Numbered from the stretch's first letter, positions 1 to 8,598 are shown. The stretch is 26,532 nt of DNA from JBOGEB01 sp050743125 (GCA_050743125.1 JBOGEB010000043.1:1-26532); one strand, 5' to 3'. A program made the numbers and translations. Notes: generated from the sequence alone by a model not told the origin.

Positions 1-490
1 AGCCAGGCGTCTCCGTGAGCAGGCCGAAGGGACCCAATAGCGGTCGCATGCTGGGACTACGGATACTTCCCTGGCTGTTATGCGCGGCGATAGAACACTG
101 AGCAGGTGGATGGACGCTCCCAACGGGGATTATGGAACCCGCTTGCCCCCAGGATGGAAGTTCACAGCGACCCCTCGCATAGGTGCCTGCTATGCGCGCT
201 CCGGCATCGACCGCGTTCGTTCCGTATCGAGCCGCTACAAGCCCTGTTGCCTGGATGTGACCGTTCGGGGTCCAAGGGCTCTTCTGCGAAACCGACAAGT
301 ACTGCCGTGAAGCAGCACCTGAGCTGACGAGCGCGCGTAAGCGCATCAAGGCGCGGTTCAACGCCTCACCCGAGCCGGTGCAGCTTTTCTTCCCCGGAAT
401 GGGACATCAACGACAAGGTGCCGAACAAGCCGGTATTCGGGGACCTGCCATCACCGGCTAGGCGGGAGCAGCCTACATTGTTCTGAAATA
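1..490. other. No recognisable gene in first 490 bases
   Basis: I see no convincing coding region here. Short open frames exist on the plus strand, but none has a good ribosome binding site, a recognisable domain or consistent third-position G/C bias. One frame is open from about 258 to a TAG near 460 and has a plausible basic helical composition, but I do not recognise it. With a broken integrase immediately downstream, this stretch is probably the decayed remainder of an integrated element. Confidence 0.5.
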
Positions 491-810
491 CGGTTCTTGA
501 ACGCCGACCAGATTGCGGATCTCGCGGTCGCGCATCCGCCGCGGCATCAGGCGTTGGTGTCCACGGCGGCCTACGGCGGGTTCCGGTTCGGGGGAGCTGG
601 CGCTGCCGGATGGATCCGAGGGGCACATCAGTCCGTGTCGAGGAGACGTGTGTCGAGGTCGCGGGTGACCTGCATTGGGGTTCGCCGAAGACCGACGCGG
701 GCCGGCGGACGGTGGCGCTGCCAGGCTTCGTCGCGGCGATGCTGCATGAGCATCAGGCGCGGTGGTCACAGCCAGGCCCGGACGGTTTGGTGTTCACGGG
801 CTCGGTTGTC
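491..810 (+). pseudogene. Tyrosine recombinase (phage-type integrase) remnant
   Basis: Fragments of the catalytic domain of an actinobacterial phage/ICE integrase occur in order but in different frames. First comes an L-x-A-D-Q-I-A helix start and an AAYGGFRFGEL-like segment, corresponding to the usual TGLRxGEL motif with the first catalytic Arg (about 497-597). Then, from about 613, VRVEETCVEVAGDLHW, the PPKTxAGRRTVALP-type strand and VFTGS (to about 803). At least two frameshifts lie between 585 and 612. The C-terminal part with the H-x-x-R and Tyr motifs is missing, and so is the N-terminal core-binding domain. The remnant stops about 90 bases short of a tRNA 3' end, where such elements usually integrate. 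I am confident of the family and of its inactivity; the exact ends are approximate. Confidence 0.75.
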
Positions 811-894
811 GTCGTGACCCGTCCGTGTCCTGTGCGTGTCCCACGACCTCGAAGCCACCGGACCGGAAATGATGTTTTCGCTGTTCAGATGGCG

Positions 895-966
895 TGGGCG
901 ATAGAGGATTTGAACCTCTGACCTCTTCCGTGTCAAGGAAGCGCTCTCCCCCTGAGCTAATCGCCC
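895..966 (-). tRNA. tRNA-Val (anticodon GAC)
   Basis: The reverse complement folds into a complete cloverleaf of 72 nt including the discriminator base A. It has a 7-bp acceptor stem GGGCGAT/ATCGCCC, a 4-bp D stem GCTC/GAGC, an anticodon stem CTTCC/GGAAG with loop TTGACAC (anticodon GAC, valine), and a T stem AGAGG/CCTCT with loop TTCAAAT. The 3' CCA is not encoded. An integrase remnant lies just beyond the 3' end, so this tRNA gene is a likely former attachment site. Confidence 0.96.
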
Positions 967-983
967 TCTGGGGTAGGGGCCAG

Positions 984-989
984 AGCATA
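984..989 (-). promoter_or_regulatory. Possible -10 box of tRNA-Val
   Basis: On the minus strand the hexamer TATGCT lies 17 bases before the tRNA 5' end, a usual distance for a stable-RNA promoter. I find no good -35 partner, so the call is tentative. Confidence 0.3.
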
Positions 990-1221
990 GCCGAGACCGC
1001 TTGTGGACGCTATGAGACGGCGGTGGGATGGGGCGAGCCTTGGCGCCGGGCTCGGCGGCTGGTCGGCAGGGGCTGCCCTTCCCGCAGCGGCCACGAACGC
1101 CTGGCCGGCTGGAGGTGACCGAGGCGCTGCTCGACCAAGATGGGGATTCCGGTCGTGGGGGAGGACGAGTCGGTCGAGGAGCGGCGACAGCCGCCAGGGA
1201 CCCGCTGTAGGCAAACGCGCG

Positions 1222-2298
1222 TCAGACGTTGAAGCGGAAGTGGACGACGTCGCCGTCTTGGACGACGTAGTCACGGCCCTCCACGCGCAGGCGGCCGGCC
1301 TCCTTGGCCGCCTGCTCGCTGCCGAGAGACACCCAGTCGTCGAAGGTGATGACCTCGACCCGGATGAAGCCGCGCTCGATGTCGCTGTGGATCTCGCGGG
1401 CTGCGGCGGGGGCTGCCGTGCCGGCCCGGACCGTCCAGGCGCGGGTCTCCTTGGGGCCGGTGGTGAGGAACGTGATCAGGCCGAGCAGGCGGTAGGCGGC
1501 GCTGACCATGCGGCCCAGGCCGGACTGGTCCAGGCCGAGCGCGGCGAGGAACTCTCCCTGCTCCTGCGGGGGCAGCTCGGCGATCTGCGCCTCGGTCTCG
1601 GCGGCGACGACGATGACCTCGGCGCCCTGCTCGTCCGCCAGGGCGCGGAGCGCGTCGATGTGCTTGCTGCCGTCGGACAGGTCCTCCTCGCTGACGTTCG
1701 CGACGTAGAGCACCGGCTTCGCGGTGAGCAGGCCGAAGTCCTTGAACGTCCGCAGGTCCTCCTGGAACGCGCGGGCCGGGTGCCCGGCCGCGAGGTGCGC
1801 CTGCAGCCGCCTGGCCAGCTCGGCGTCCTGACGGGCCTGAGTGGCGCTGGCCCGAGCGGTCCGCTCGGCCCGGCGGGTCAGCTGCTCGAGGTCGGCGAGC
1901 AGAAGCTCGGTCTCGACGATCTCGACGTCCCGAACCGGGTCGATGCCGTCATACAGGTGGGCGACACGTGCGTCCTCGAAGCACCGGACGACGTGGACGA
2001 TCGCGTCGACCTGGCGGATGTGGGACAGGAACCGGTTGCCAAGGCCCTCGCCCTCGCTCGCGCCCTGCGCGAGCCCGGCGATGTCGACCAGCTCGACGGT
2101 CGCGGGCACGACCCGCGCTGACTTGGCCAGGCGCGCGAGCGCCTCCAGCCGCGCGTCCGGTACGGACACGACCCCGACGTTCGGCTCGATCGTCGCGAAG
2201 GCATAGTTCGCGACGTCCGCGCCGGCGCCGGTGATCGTGTTGAACAACGTGGACTTCCCGACGTTGGGCAGCCCGATGATGCCTGCTGCAAGACCCAT
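1222..2298 (-). CDS. ychF: YchF/OLA1-type redox-regulated ATPase
   Basis: A cytosolic P-loop ATPase of the OBG/TRAFAC class that binds ribosomes; family members hydrolyse ATP rather than GTP and act in stress responses. It is 358 aa, near the usual ~363. The G1 loop GLPNVGKST is at residues 9-17, switch II reads DIAGL, and the guanine-specificity motif NKxD is replaced by an N-x-x-E form (ANVSEED), the family hallmark explaining ATP preference. The C-terminal TGS-like region (WTVRAGTAAPAAAREIHSDIE, then DWVSLGSEQAAKEAG) is complete and ends in the typical HFRFNV. The ATG at 2298 puts the P-loop at the expected distance from the N-terminus; a longer upstream frame has no homologous sequence. 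No clear ribosome binding site. Divergent from the PAC2 gene, with 113 bp between starts. Confidence 0.96.
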   Translation of the reverse strand: MGLAAGIIGLPNVGKSTLFNTITGAGADVANYAFATIEPNVGVVSVPDARLEALARLAKSARVVPATVELVDIAGLAQGASEGEGLGNRFLSHIRQVDAIVHVVRCFEDARVAHLYDGIDPVRDVEIVETELLLADLEQLTRRAERTARASATQARQDAELARRLQAHLAAGHPARAFQEDLRTFKDFGLLTAKPVLYVANVSEEDLSDGSKHIDALRALADEQGAEVIVVAAETEAQIAELPPQEQGEFLAALGLDQSGLGRMVSAAYRLLGLITFLTTGPKETRAWTVRAGTAAPAAAREIHSDIERGFIRVEVITFDDWVSLGSEQAAKEAGRLRVEGRDYVVQDGDVVHFRFNV

Positions 2299-2411
2299 GG
2301 CATCTGAGCATGCCTGGTCCGGGGAGGGAGCGCCACGTGGCCACGTCACGCACGAAACCCCATGCGCGAGCGCGAGCCGTGCGAGAATGTCTGCGACCGA
2401 AGGGACGCGAC

Positions 2412-3284
2412 GTGGACGTCGTGACGATCCACCAGCACCCCCCACCGCTGCGGCGACCGGTGCTCATGGCGGCGTTCCGGGGCTGGAACGACGCGGGGGA
2501 GGCCGCGAGCGGCGCTGTCACCACGATCTCCGAGGCGCTCGGGGTCAGGACGTTCGCCGCGATCGACCCTGAGGAGTTCTTCGATTTCCAGGCGACCCGG
2601 CCGACGGTCCAGTTCGACCGCGCGGGGGATCGGCGGATCGGCTGGCCTGAGAACCGGTTCTCCTGGGCGCCGGTGCCGGGGGCCGGCAGGGACGTGATCG
2701 TGCTCGACGGGACCGAGCCCAGCCTGCGGTGGCGGGCGTTCGCCTGCAGCATCGCCGACCTCGCGGTCAGCCTCGGGGTCGAGCGGGTCGTCACGCTGGG
2801 CGCGCTCCAGGTCGACATTCCCCACACCAGGCCGGTACCGCTCAGCGGACACGCGTCGAACCCCCACCTCACCACGCAGCTGGACCTGCGCCGTAGCGAC
2901 TACGAGGGTCCCACGGGCATCACCACCGTCCTCCACGAGGCGTGTGCCAGCGCCGGACTCGAGGCCGTCAGCGTGTGGGTCGGGGTGCCGATCTACCTGG
3001 CCGCCACGCCCTACCTCGCGAGCGCGCTCGCGCTCGCGGAGCGAACGGTTGGGCTGCTCGGTGCCCAGCTGTCGCTCGACCGACTCGCCCGCGAGGCCGC
3101 CGCGCAACGCGACGACATCGCCGAGCTCCTGGCCGACGACGAGGACCTCGCCGACTACGTCCGGGAGCTCGAGGCGCGCTTGGACACCGACGACGCCACC
3201 GGGCTGCCCGCCTCCACCGTGTCGGGCGACGAGCTCGCCGCCGAGGTCGAACGTTACCTCCGCGAGCGTCCCGGCGATGCCTGA
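2412..3284 (+). CDS. PAC2 family protein
   Basis: A 290-aa protein of the PAC2 family (proteasome-assembly-chaperone-2-like fold), common in actinobacteria, with unsettled bacterial function. Visible are the early VLMAAFRGWNDAGEAASGA segment, the EEFFDFQATRP motif, a middle VTLGALQVDIPHTRP strand-loop, and VSVWVGVPIYLAATP. The last ~80 residues form an acidic helical tail (DDIAELLADDEDLADYVREL) typical of actinobacterial members. A GTG start at 2412 with AGGGACG just upstream is preferred over an ATG at 2310, which would add 34 residues of low-complexity sequence. The gene converges on the small Zn-motif gene, with 14 bp between stops. The family may act with the proteasome system, but nothing here proves that. 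Confidence 0.88.
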   Translation: MDVVTIHQHPPPLRRPVLMAAFRGWNDAGEAASGAVTTISEALGVRTFAAIDPEEFFDFQATRPTVQFDRAGDRRIGWPENRFSWAPVPGAGRDVIVLDGTEPSLRWRAFACSIADLAVSLGVERVVTLGALQVDIPHTRPVPLSGHASNPHLTTQLDLRRSDYEGPTGITTVLHEACASAGLEAVSVWVGVPIYLAATPYLASALALAERTVGLLGAQLSLDRLAREAAAQRDDIAELLADDEDLADYVRELEARLDTDDATGLPASTVSGDELAAEVERYLRERPGDA

Positions 3285-3298
3285 CGCTGGGGTACGGA

Positions 3299-3718
3299 TC
3301 AGTGGGTGGCGTTCGCGCCCTCGGCCTTCTCGCACGCCGCCGCCATGGTGCGCAGCTCGCCGGTCGCCTCGGCGAGAGCGGCGAGCAGGGTGATCAGGCC
3401 GACGCCGAGGCGGACGCGGACGAGGCCGGGCTCGCTGTCGACGTCGATGGTGACCTCTTCGGGCTCGGCGCGCAGCTCGACTGCGGGGGCGGGCGGCCAG
3501 AGCGGGTCGTCTGCCTCGCCCTCGGCGAGGTAGTCCCACGTCTCCGGCGCGACCTGACCGAGCAGCGTCACGATGCGGTCGAGGTCGTCCAGCCACCGGG
3601 TCAGCGCCGCGCTGAGCCGGTGGAGCCGGTCGTCGACCCCGGCGGCGTGGTCACGACAGTAGAAGTGGTCGGGCGGGAGCGACTCCCCGCACACCGCGCA
3701 AGCGTCATCGCGGTACAT
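3299..3718 (-). CDS. Small protein with CxxC...CxxH metal motif
   Basis: A 139-aa protein I do not recognise. The N-terminus carries C-x2-C at residues 7-10 (ACAVC) and C-x2-H at 21-24 (YCRDH), spaced like a small treble-clef or zinc-ribbon site. The rest is helical and acidic, with a WLDDLDRIVTLLGQ helix, a Pro-rich WPPAPA turn, a strand-rich middle (EEVTIDVDSEPGLVRVRLGVG) and an alanine-rich C-terminal helix ending in EGANATH. ATG at 3718 is chosen because it begins right before the Cys motif and the upstream frame looks non-coding. It is divergent from the sulfotransferase gene (122 bp) and convergent with the PAC2 gene. High third-position G/C supports it being real. Confidence 0.7.
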   Translation of the reverse strand: MYRDDACAVCGESLPPDHFYCRDHAAGVDDRLHRLSAALTRWLDDLDRIVTLLGQVAPETWDYLAEGEADDPLWPPAPAVELRAEPEEVTIDVDSEPGLVRVRLGVGLITLLAALAEATGELRTMAAACEKAEGANATH

Positions 3719-3840
3719 AGTCCCGATGGTAGTGCTCCGGACCGCTCGCACGCCCGCGACAGCCGCGATGCGGTGAGTGGCGGCAAACTGGTTTCGGCCG
3801 ACGCAAGCCGCAAGGACGCATCGCGCAGGGAGCGATCTGT

Positions 3841-4785
3841 ATGGCCGGTGAACCGATCCCACGCAGAGCGCGCACGTACCGGAATCACCACCTGGACAGC
3901 ACCCGCTGGGACGGCTTCCGACTGCGGCCGGGCGATGTCGTGATCTCCACCTGCGTCAAGGCGGGCACGACCTGGCTGCAGCGGATCATGAGCCTGCTGG
4001 TCTTCGGCCCGGGTCCCCTCCCGGACACCCTGTTCCAGCTCTCCCCATGGGTTGACTGCCGCTACCGGGAGACCATCGACGAGGTGATCGAGCGGATCGA
4101 GAGCCAAGGCCACCAGCGCTTCCTGAAAAGCCACCTCCCACTGGACGCGCTGCCGTACCACCCCGAGGTTCGCTACATCTCCGTTTCCCGGGACACCCGT
4201 GACGTGTTCATGTCGCTGTGGAACCACTACCGGTCCTACACCGACCTGATCTACGAGATGCTGGCTGCGGGTGATCCCGAAGGCGGCCCGCTGCCGAGGT
4301 GCCCCGAGGATCCCCGCGACCTGTGGCAGGCGTGGATGACACGGGGCTGGTTGCCTTGGGAGACGGACGGCTGGCCGTTCTGGTCGCATCACCACCACGC
4401 CGCATCGTTCTGGCAGTTCCGCCACCTGGGCAACCTGCTGCTCGTCCATTACAACGACCTGCTGGCCGACCTCGCCGGCGAGATGCGACGCATCGCTGAC
4501 TTCGTGGGAATCGCCGTACCCGAAGCGCAGTGGCCGACCCTGGTTGACGCAGCCCGCTTCGAGGCCATGAAGCAAGAGGCCAACAACGTGCTTGGGGACA
4601 TGTCCCCGGCGCTCGAGGGCGGGGCCGCCACCTTCATCCACAAAGGCGTCAACGGCCGGTGGCGGGAGGTGCTCGACGCCGACGACCTCGCGCTCTACAA
4701 GCGAGCTGCGGCCACGCTCGATCCCGGCCTGCGGTGGTGGCTGGAGTCAGGACGCCTGGTGGCGGGTGATCCCCAGCCACAGTGA
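3841..4785 (+). CDS. PAPS-dependent sulfotransferase
   Basis: A 314-aa cytosolic-type sulfotransferase (Sulfotransfer_1 family) that would move sulfate from 3'-phosphoadenosine 5'-phosphosulfate to a hydroxyl or amine acceptor. The 5'-phosphosulfate loop is STCVKAGTTWLQ (Lys40; eukaryotic form TYPKSGTTW). FLKSHLPLDALPYHP carries the K-x-H catalytic His region (~95-107). The 3'-phosphate motif is YISVSRDTRDVFMSLWNHY (Arg117, Ser125), and the C-terminal nucleotide loop is FIHKGVNGRWREVL, a variant of RKGxxGDWK with His in place of the usual Arg. No signal peptide. ATG at 3841 follows an AGGGAGCG ribosome binding site. The acceptor cannot be predicted; lipid, steroid or aryl substrates are all possible. 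It converges on whiB across a hairpin. Confidence 0.93.
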   Translation: MAGEPIPRRARTYRNHHLDSTRWDGFRLRPGDVVISTCVKAGTTWLQRIMSLLVFGPGPLPDTLFQLSPWVDCRYRETIDEVIERIESQGHQRFLKSHLPLDALPYHPEVRYISVSRDTRDVFMSLWNHYRSYTDLIYEMLAAGDPEGGPLPRCPEDPRDLWQAWMTRGWLPWETDGWPFWSHHHHAASFWQFRHLGNLLLVHYNDLLADLAGEMRRIADFVGIAVPEAQWPTLVDAARFEAMKQEANNVLGDMSPALEGGAATFIHKGVNGRWREVLDADDLALYKRAAATLDPGLRWWLESGRLVAGDPQPQ

Positions 4786-4810
4786 TGAGCTAGCGCTGGC
4801 CGCGCTCATC
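4784..4810. terminator. Hairpin between convergent sulfotransferase and whiB
   Basis: GATGAGC (4784-4790) is the exact inverse of GCTCATC (4804-4810), and inside it GCG/CGC can add pairs around a short loop. It sits across the two converging stop codons and lacks a T-tract, so it would be a weak or non-canonical bidirectional terminator. Confidence 0.4.
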
Positions 4811-5048
4811 GCCGCGTTCGGCTGCGCCACAGGGCGCGCCGCTCGTTCTCGTCCTTCCCGCCCCAGACGCCGTCGTGCTGGCGAGTCTCCAGCGCCCAGT
4901 CCAGGCACTCGCATACCACCGGGCAGTCAGCGCACACCGCCTTCGCCCTGGCGACCTGGTCCAACGCTGGACCCGTCGTCCCGACCGGAAAGAACGTTTC
5001 AGGGTCGAGGCCGCGGCACGCGGCCTTGTGGCGCCAGCTCATCATCAT
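4806..5048 (-). CDS. WhiB family [4Fe-4S] transcriptional regulator
   Basis: An 80-aa WhiB-like protein, a family confined to actinobacteria and their phages. These are small iron-sulfur proteins that bind the sigma factor and act as redox- or NO-responsive regulators. The four cluster cysteines are present: Cys11 in KAAC, then C-x2-C-x5-C in VCADCPVVCEC (an extra Cys lies between). The GVWGG turn follows at about 62-66, and the C-terminal basic tail RRALWRSRTRR is the DNA-contacting part. Three successive ATG codons start the frame; the first, at 5048, is given, with AGAGAGGG upstream. The gene is divergent from the HTH regulator (186 bp). The WhiB subclass cannot be assigned with confidence. 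Confidence 0.94.
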   Translation of the reverse strand: MMMSWRHKAACRGLDPETFFPVGTTGPALDQVARAKAVCADCPVVCECLDWALETRQHDGVWGGKDENERRALWRSRTRR

Positions 5049-5070
5049 GAGACCCTCTCTGGGAGTTTGG

Positions 5071-5092
5071 AGGGCGGTCGGGATTCCGCCCT
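5071..5092. promoter_or_regulatory. Inverted repeat upstream of whiB
   Basis: AGGGCGG (5071-5077) and its exact inverse CCGCCCT (5086-5092) are separated by 8 bases, 23 bases upstream of the whiB start. The size and place fit an operator or a 5'-leader hairpin. It has no match to a site I know. Confidence 0.35.
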
Positions 5093-5234
5093 TGGTGTGG
5101 TGGTCGCAGGATCGCGCTTGTCGCCCGCGGCGGACTAGGTACCCGTAAGCCATCCCTGGGCCATGGTTGACATCGTCGGATACGGTGAGCGCCCGCGATG
5201 AGGTGCGAACCGTGAGCCGAAGGAGGAGCAGGCT

Positions 5235-6527
5235 GTGGCTGAGCGCGAGCCGTCGGGTGCGAGGTGGGTGCTGCCGTGGGACTGGGAGCCGTGGTCGATC
5301 ACCGCGTTGATCAAGGCTTGTGGCTGCTCCCAGAACGGGTTCGCGCTGCAGGCGGGGATCAGCAGCAGCGCGTTGACGAACTGGTTGCACAAGGGCGTCG
5401 CGCCGAGCGCCGCCTCGGCCAAGCAGCTGTACCGGGCGTGGGCGGGGCTGCCCGAAGCGGACCGGGAGATCTTCGCCGCCCTGCTCGCCAATGCGTCGCG
5501 AGGCAAGGTGGTGCCGATGGACCGCAGGCAGACCCTCTTGGCCGCTCTGGCCGCGCTGTCCATCCCCGCCGAGGTGGTGGAGCGGATCCTTGCTGGCGGC
5601 GCGGTGGACGCGAGCCTCGTCGCCGGCCACGAGGTGATGGCCGACGTCCTGGCGGAACGATTGTGGAGCGCGCGGATCGACGCGCTGCTGCCGTTGGTCG
5701 ATCGGGAGGCGAGCGTCCTGTTGGGCCTGCTCGACCTTCCTATGGGCGGCGAGGAGCGTCGCCGCCTTGAGGCGCTGGCCATCGGAGCGCACGTGCAGGC
5801 GGCGCACCTTGCCCTTGATGCTCACAGGCGGACAGATGCCCGCCGCTACATTGCCCTTGCGAAGGACGTCGCCGACGACAGCACTGATCCGGCGCTGCAG
5901 GCTCAGGCAATGGCCGCGTCTGCGCTCCCGGGAATGTTCCGGATCGCCGTGCACGGACGGGACAGTGACCCGTCTCCCACCGGCAAGATCCTTTCAGGCG
6001 CCCTGGAGCGGGCACGGGGCGCGGACGGGCGTATCCGGGCATGGCTGCATCGTTGGATGGGGGTGGTCTTGGCCGCTAAGAACGACGAGCGCGGCTTCCG
6101 CTTCCACGCCGAGCAGGCCGACCGCGCTTTCGACGAGGCGCCCGCCGTTGGGCCGGTGGGCTTCCTGGACCGCTATGCCGCCACCGAGGGGCGGGAGACG
6201 GGCATGACGGAGGCGCGAGGTTTCATGCTGCTCGGCCGCGCGGACGACGCGGACGCGGCGCTTGCTCGCGCCCTTGCGGCCGCCGCGCCGGACTGGACGA
6301 GCTGGCAGGCCATGCTGCTGGTCGATGTGGCCGCGGTGCGGGTGCTCCAGGACGCGCCGAAGGAGGCGTGCGACAGCCTGGTCGCCGCGTTGGCCTTGGC
6401 TGGGGAGGCTGGCTTCTCCGATGCCGTGGGCCGGGTGCTCGCGGTGCGCTCGACGTTCCCGAAGCCTTGGGCCGCCAAGCGGTGTGTTCAGGAGCTCGAC
6501 GACCTGCTGCGCCTGCTCACGGCCTGA
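5235..6527 (+). CDS. HTH transcriptional regulator with helical-repeat C-terminus
   Basis: A 430-aa protein of a type common in actinobacteria: a short N-terminal helix-turn-helix (about 20-65, including SQNGFALQAGISSSALTNWLHKG) followed by a long all-helical region resembling degenerate TPR repeats. Helix pairs rich in Ala/Leu/Asp continue to the C-terminus (e.g. RGFMLLGRADDADAALARAL and LVAALALAGEAGFSDAVGRV). Such C-termini usually bind peptides or partner proteins. GTG at 5235 is supported by AGGAGG 8 bases upstream. It is divergent from whiB, which may be a partner or target, though that is inference. The 3' end overlaps the converging peptidase gene by 11 bp. I cannot name the subfamily. 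Confidence 0.82.
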   Translation: MAEREPSGARWVLPWDWEPWSITALIKACGCSQNGFALQAGISSSALTNWLHKGVAPSAASAKQLYRAWAGLPEADREIFAALLANASRGKVVPMDRRQTLLAALAALSIPAEVVERILAGGAVDASLVAGHEVMADVLAERLWSARIDALLPLVDREASVLLGLLDLPMGGEERRRLEALAIGAHVQAAHLALDAHRRTDARRYIALAKDVADDSTDPALQAQAMAASALPGMFRIAVHGRDSDPSPTGKILSGALERARGADGRIRAWLHRWMGVVLAAKNDERGFRFHAEQADRAFDEAPAVGPVGFLDRYAATEGRETGMTEARGFMLLGRADDADAALARALAAAAPDWTSWQAMLLVDVAAVRVLQDAPKEACDSLVAALALAGEAGFSDAVGRVLAVRSTFPKPWAAKRCVQELDDLLRLLTA

Positions 6528-8598
6528 GCGCCCTGCGGAGGAAGTCGAGCTGGAGGAGCAGGAGGTTCTCGGCGACCTGCTCTTGGGGGGTCATGTGCGT
6601 GACGCCCGACAGCGGCAGGACCGTGTGCGGGCGGCCGGCCTCCAGCAGCGCTCGTGACAGCCGCAACGTGTGCGCGGCGACGACGTTGTCGTCGGCGAGC
6701 CCGTGGATGAGCAGGAGCGGCCGCTCCAGCCGCGGGGCGTCGTCGAGCAGCGAGCTGCGCTGGTAGGCCTCGGGCTGCTCTTGTGGGAGGCCGAGGTAGC
6801 GCTCGGTGTAGTGGGTGTCGTACAGCGCCCAGTCCGTGACCGGGGCGCCGGCGATCGCCGCGTGGAACACGTCCGGGCGCCGGAGCACCGCGAGCGCCGC
6901 GAGGAACCCGCCGAACGACCACCCCCGGATCGCCACGCGGGTCGGGTCGAGCGCGTCCGGCCGCATCTTCACCGCAGCCTGGAGGGCATCGATCTGGTCG
7001 GCCAGCGGCGGCCCGGCGAGGTCGCCCGCCACCGCGCGCTCCCAGTCGTAGCCTCGCCCGGGGGTGCCGCGCCCGTCTGCGACGAGCACCGCGAACCCCG
7101 CCTCGGCGAACCACTGCGGCACGAGATACGCGTGACGGCTGCGCAGGACCCGCTGCGCGTGCGGGCCCCCGTAGGGGTCGAGGAGCACCGGCAGCGGCCC
7201 CTGCCCGGGCTCCCAGTCCCGTGGAAGAACGAGCGCCCCGCGCAACGCCCGCGCGCCGAGCTGGAGCAGCTCCACCCGCGGGGTCAACAGCGGGGTCTCT
7301 GGACAGGAGCAGATGGTCGACTTGCCGCTGACGCCGTGCACGGTCGTCCGCGCGCCGTGCCGGTCGAGGTCCTGGGCGACGAGCACGAGCCCCTTGTCGT
7401 TGCCCACCGCGTACGTCACGCCGCTCGTCTGGGCCAGGGGCTCGGGATCGCCTCCGTCAACGGGCACGCGCCACACCGACACGGCCGTGGGGTCCTCGGC
7501 CGAGGCCGTGACGACGATCCCGCCCTTGTCGGCATGGACGACCCCCCGGACCTGGAGGCCTGGTGGCGAGACCGGGACACCGTCGACCGCCACGCGCCGG
7601 GTGTCGTCGGCGGTCACCGTCGTGACGAGCCGCCCTCCTTCCAGCCAGCGCGGCACCCCGCCGACGAGGTCGACCCAGCACAGGTCGGTGTCCTCCTGTG
7701 CGACGCGGGTCGCGCCGGTGTCGGGATCGGCGGCGAGGATGCGCACCGTCCGCTGGTTTCGCGACTGCACGACCAGGGTGAGTGGCCCCTCCGTGCCCCA
7801 GCGCGCCATTACCAGGTAGGGAAACGCCGCTTGGTCCCACTCGACGTCCACAAGCGTCCCGTCGAGGCCGACAACCGCAAGGGTGACCTCGGCGTTCGCG
7901 GTGCCCGCAGCCGGGTAGCGGAGCACGGCCGGCGGGTTGGCCGGCGAGGCGGCGTCCGCGACGTGCCAGCGGATGACCGAGCTGACGTCCACCCGCGCAA
8001 CCGCGAGCCGTCGCCCGTCGGGGCTCCACCAGAACCCGCGGGTGCGGGCCATCTCCTCGGCGGCGACGAACTCGGCGAGCCCCCAGCTCACGTCGGGATC
8101 GCCCTCGCCGACGAGCAGGCGTGGCTCCGGCGCGCTCAGATCGGCCACATGGAGCGCCCGCTGGAGGACGTACGCGACCCGCTGCCCGGTTGGGTCCACG
8201 CGTGGATCGACGACCGGCCCTGCCACGTCCAGCCGACGAGCCGCGCCCTCGAGGTCAGACACCCACAGCCGCCCGCCGAGCGCGAACGCTGCCACCCTGA
8301 CCGCCCCGTCGACCGCATACGCCACGATGCCGCCCGCCGACTCGCGGACCCGCTCACGGCGGGCACGCTCCTCCTGGGGAATCTCCTCCTCGTCGCTCGC
8401 GCCGAGCGTGACCGGGTCGGCGACGCAGCGCTCCTCGCTGCTTGTGACGTCGTGCACCCACAGGCAGTGAACGGGGTCGTCGCCCGCGCGCGACCGCAGG
8501 AACACGACGCGCGCGCCGTCCGGCGACACGGTGAACGACCGCGGCTCGCCCAGTCGGAACTGTCGCGTCCGCGCGTACTGCCGGGGGAACGAGTCCAC
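6517..8598 (-). CDS. Dipeptidyl-peptidase IV-like S9 serine peptidase
   Basis: A 693-aa peptidase of the prolyl oligopeptidase clan (family S9, DPP-IV subfamily), which releases N-terminal dipeptides, often X-Pro. An N-terminal beta-propeller (about 1-430) contains the EE motif FVAAEEMARTRGFWWSPDG, used by DPP-IV enzymes to hold the substrate amino terminus. The C-terminal alpha/beta hydrolase carries the nucleophile in GWSFGG (Ser561), Asp636 in GLADDN and His668 in SGVTHM, so the triad is complete. DPYGGPHAQRV before the catalytic core is also typical. No signal peptide or membrane segment is seen, so it is probably cytoplasmic. The start is GTG at 8598, 10 bases after the stop of the repeat-protein gene, so the two are likely co-transcribed. 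Confidence 0.94.
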   Translation of the reverse strand: MDSFPRQYARTRQFRLGEPRSFTVSPDGARVVFLRSRAGDDPVHCLWVHDVTSSEERCVADPVTLGASDEEEIPQEERARRERVRESAGGIVAYAVDGAVRVAAFALGGRLWVSDLEGAARRLDVAGPVVDPRVDPTGQRVAYVLQRALHVADLSAPEPRLLVGEGDPDVSWGLAEFVAAEEMARTRGFWWSPDGRRLAVARVDVSSVIRWHVADAASPANPPAVLRYPAAGTANAEVTLAVVGLDGTLVDVEWDQAAFPYLVMARWGTEGPLTLVVQSRNQRTVRILAADPDTGATRVAQEDTDLCWVDLVGGVPRWLEGGRLVTTVTADDTRRVAVDGVPVSPPGLQVRGVVHADKGGIVVTASAEDPTAVSVWRVPVDGGDPEPLAQTSGVTYAVGNDKGLVLVAQDLDRHGARTTVHGVSGKSTICSCPETPLLTPRVELLQLGARALRGALVLPRDWEPGQGPLPVLLDPYGGPHAQRVLRSRHAYLVPQWFAEAGFAVLVADGRGTPGRGYDWERAVAGDLAGPPLADQIDALQAAVKMRPDALDPTRVAIRGWSFGGFLAALAVLRRPDVFHAAIAGAPVTDWALYDTHYTERYLGLPQEQPEAYQRSSLLDDAPRLERPLLLIHGLADDNVVAAHTLRLSRALLEAGRPHTVLPLSGVTHMTPQEQVAENLLLLQLDFLRRALRP

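Noticed and set aside
1003..2121. Plus-strand open frame of 372 codons across ychF
   Set aside because: It is a shadow of ychF, which has complete nucleotide-binding motifs on the other strand.
5167..5172. TTGACA as a -35 box for the HTH regulator
   Set aside because: No acceptable -10 lies 16-18 bases downstream, so the hexamer is probably coincidental.
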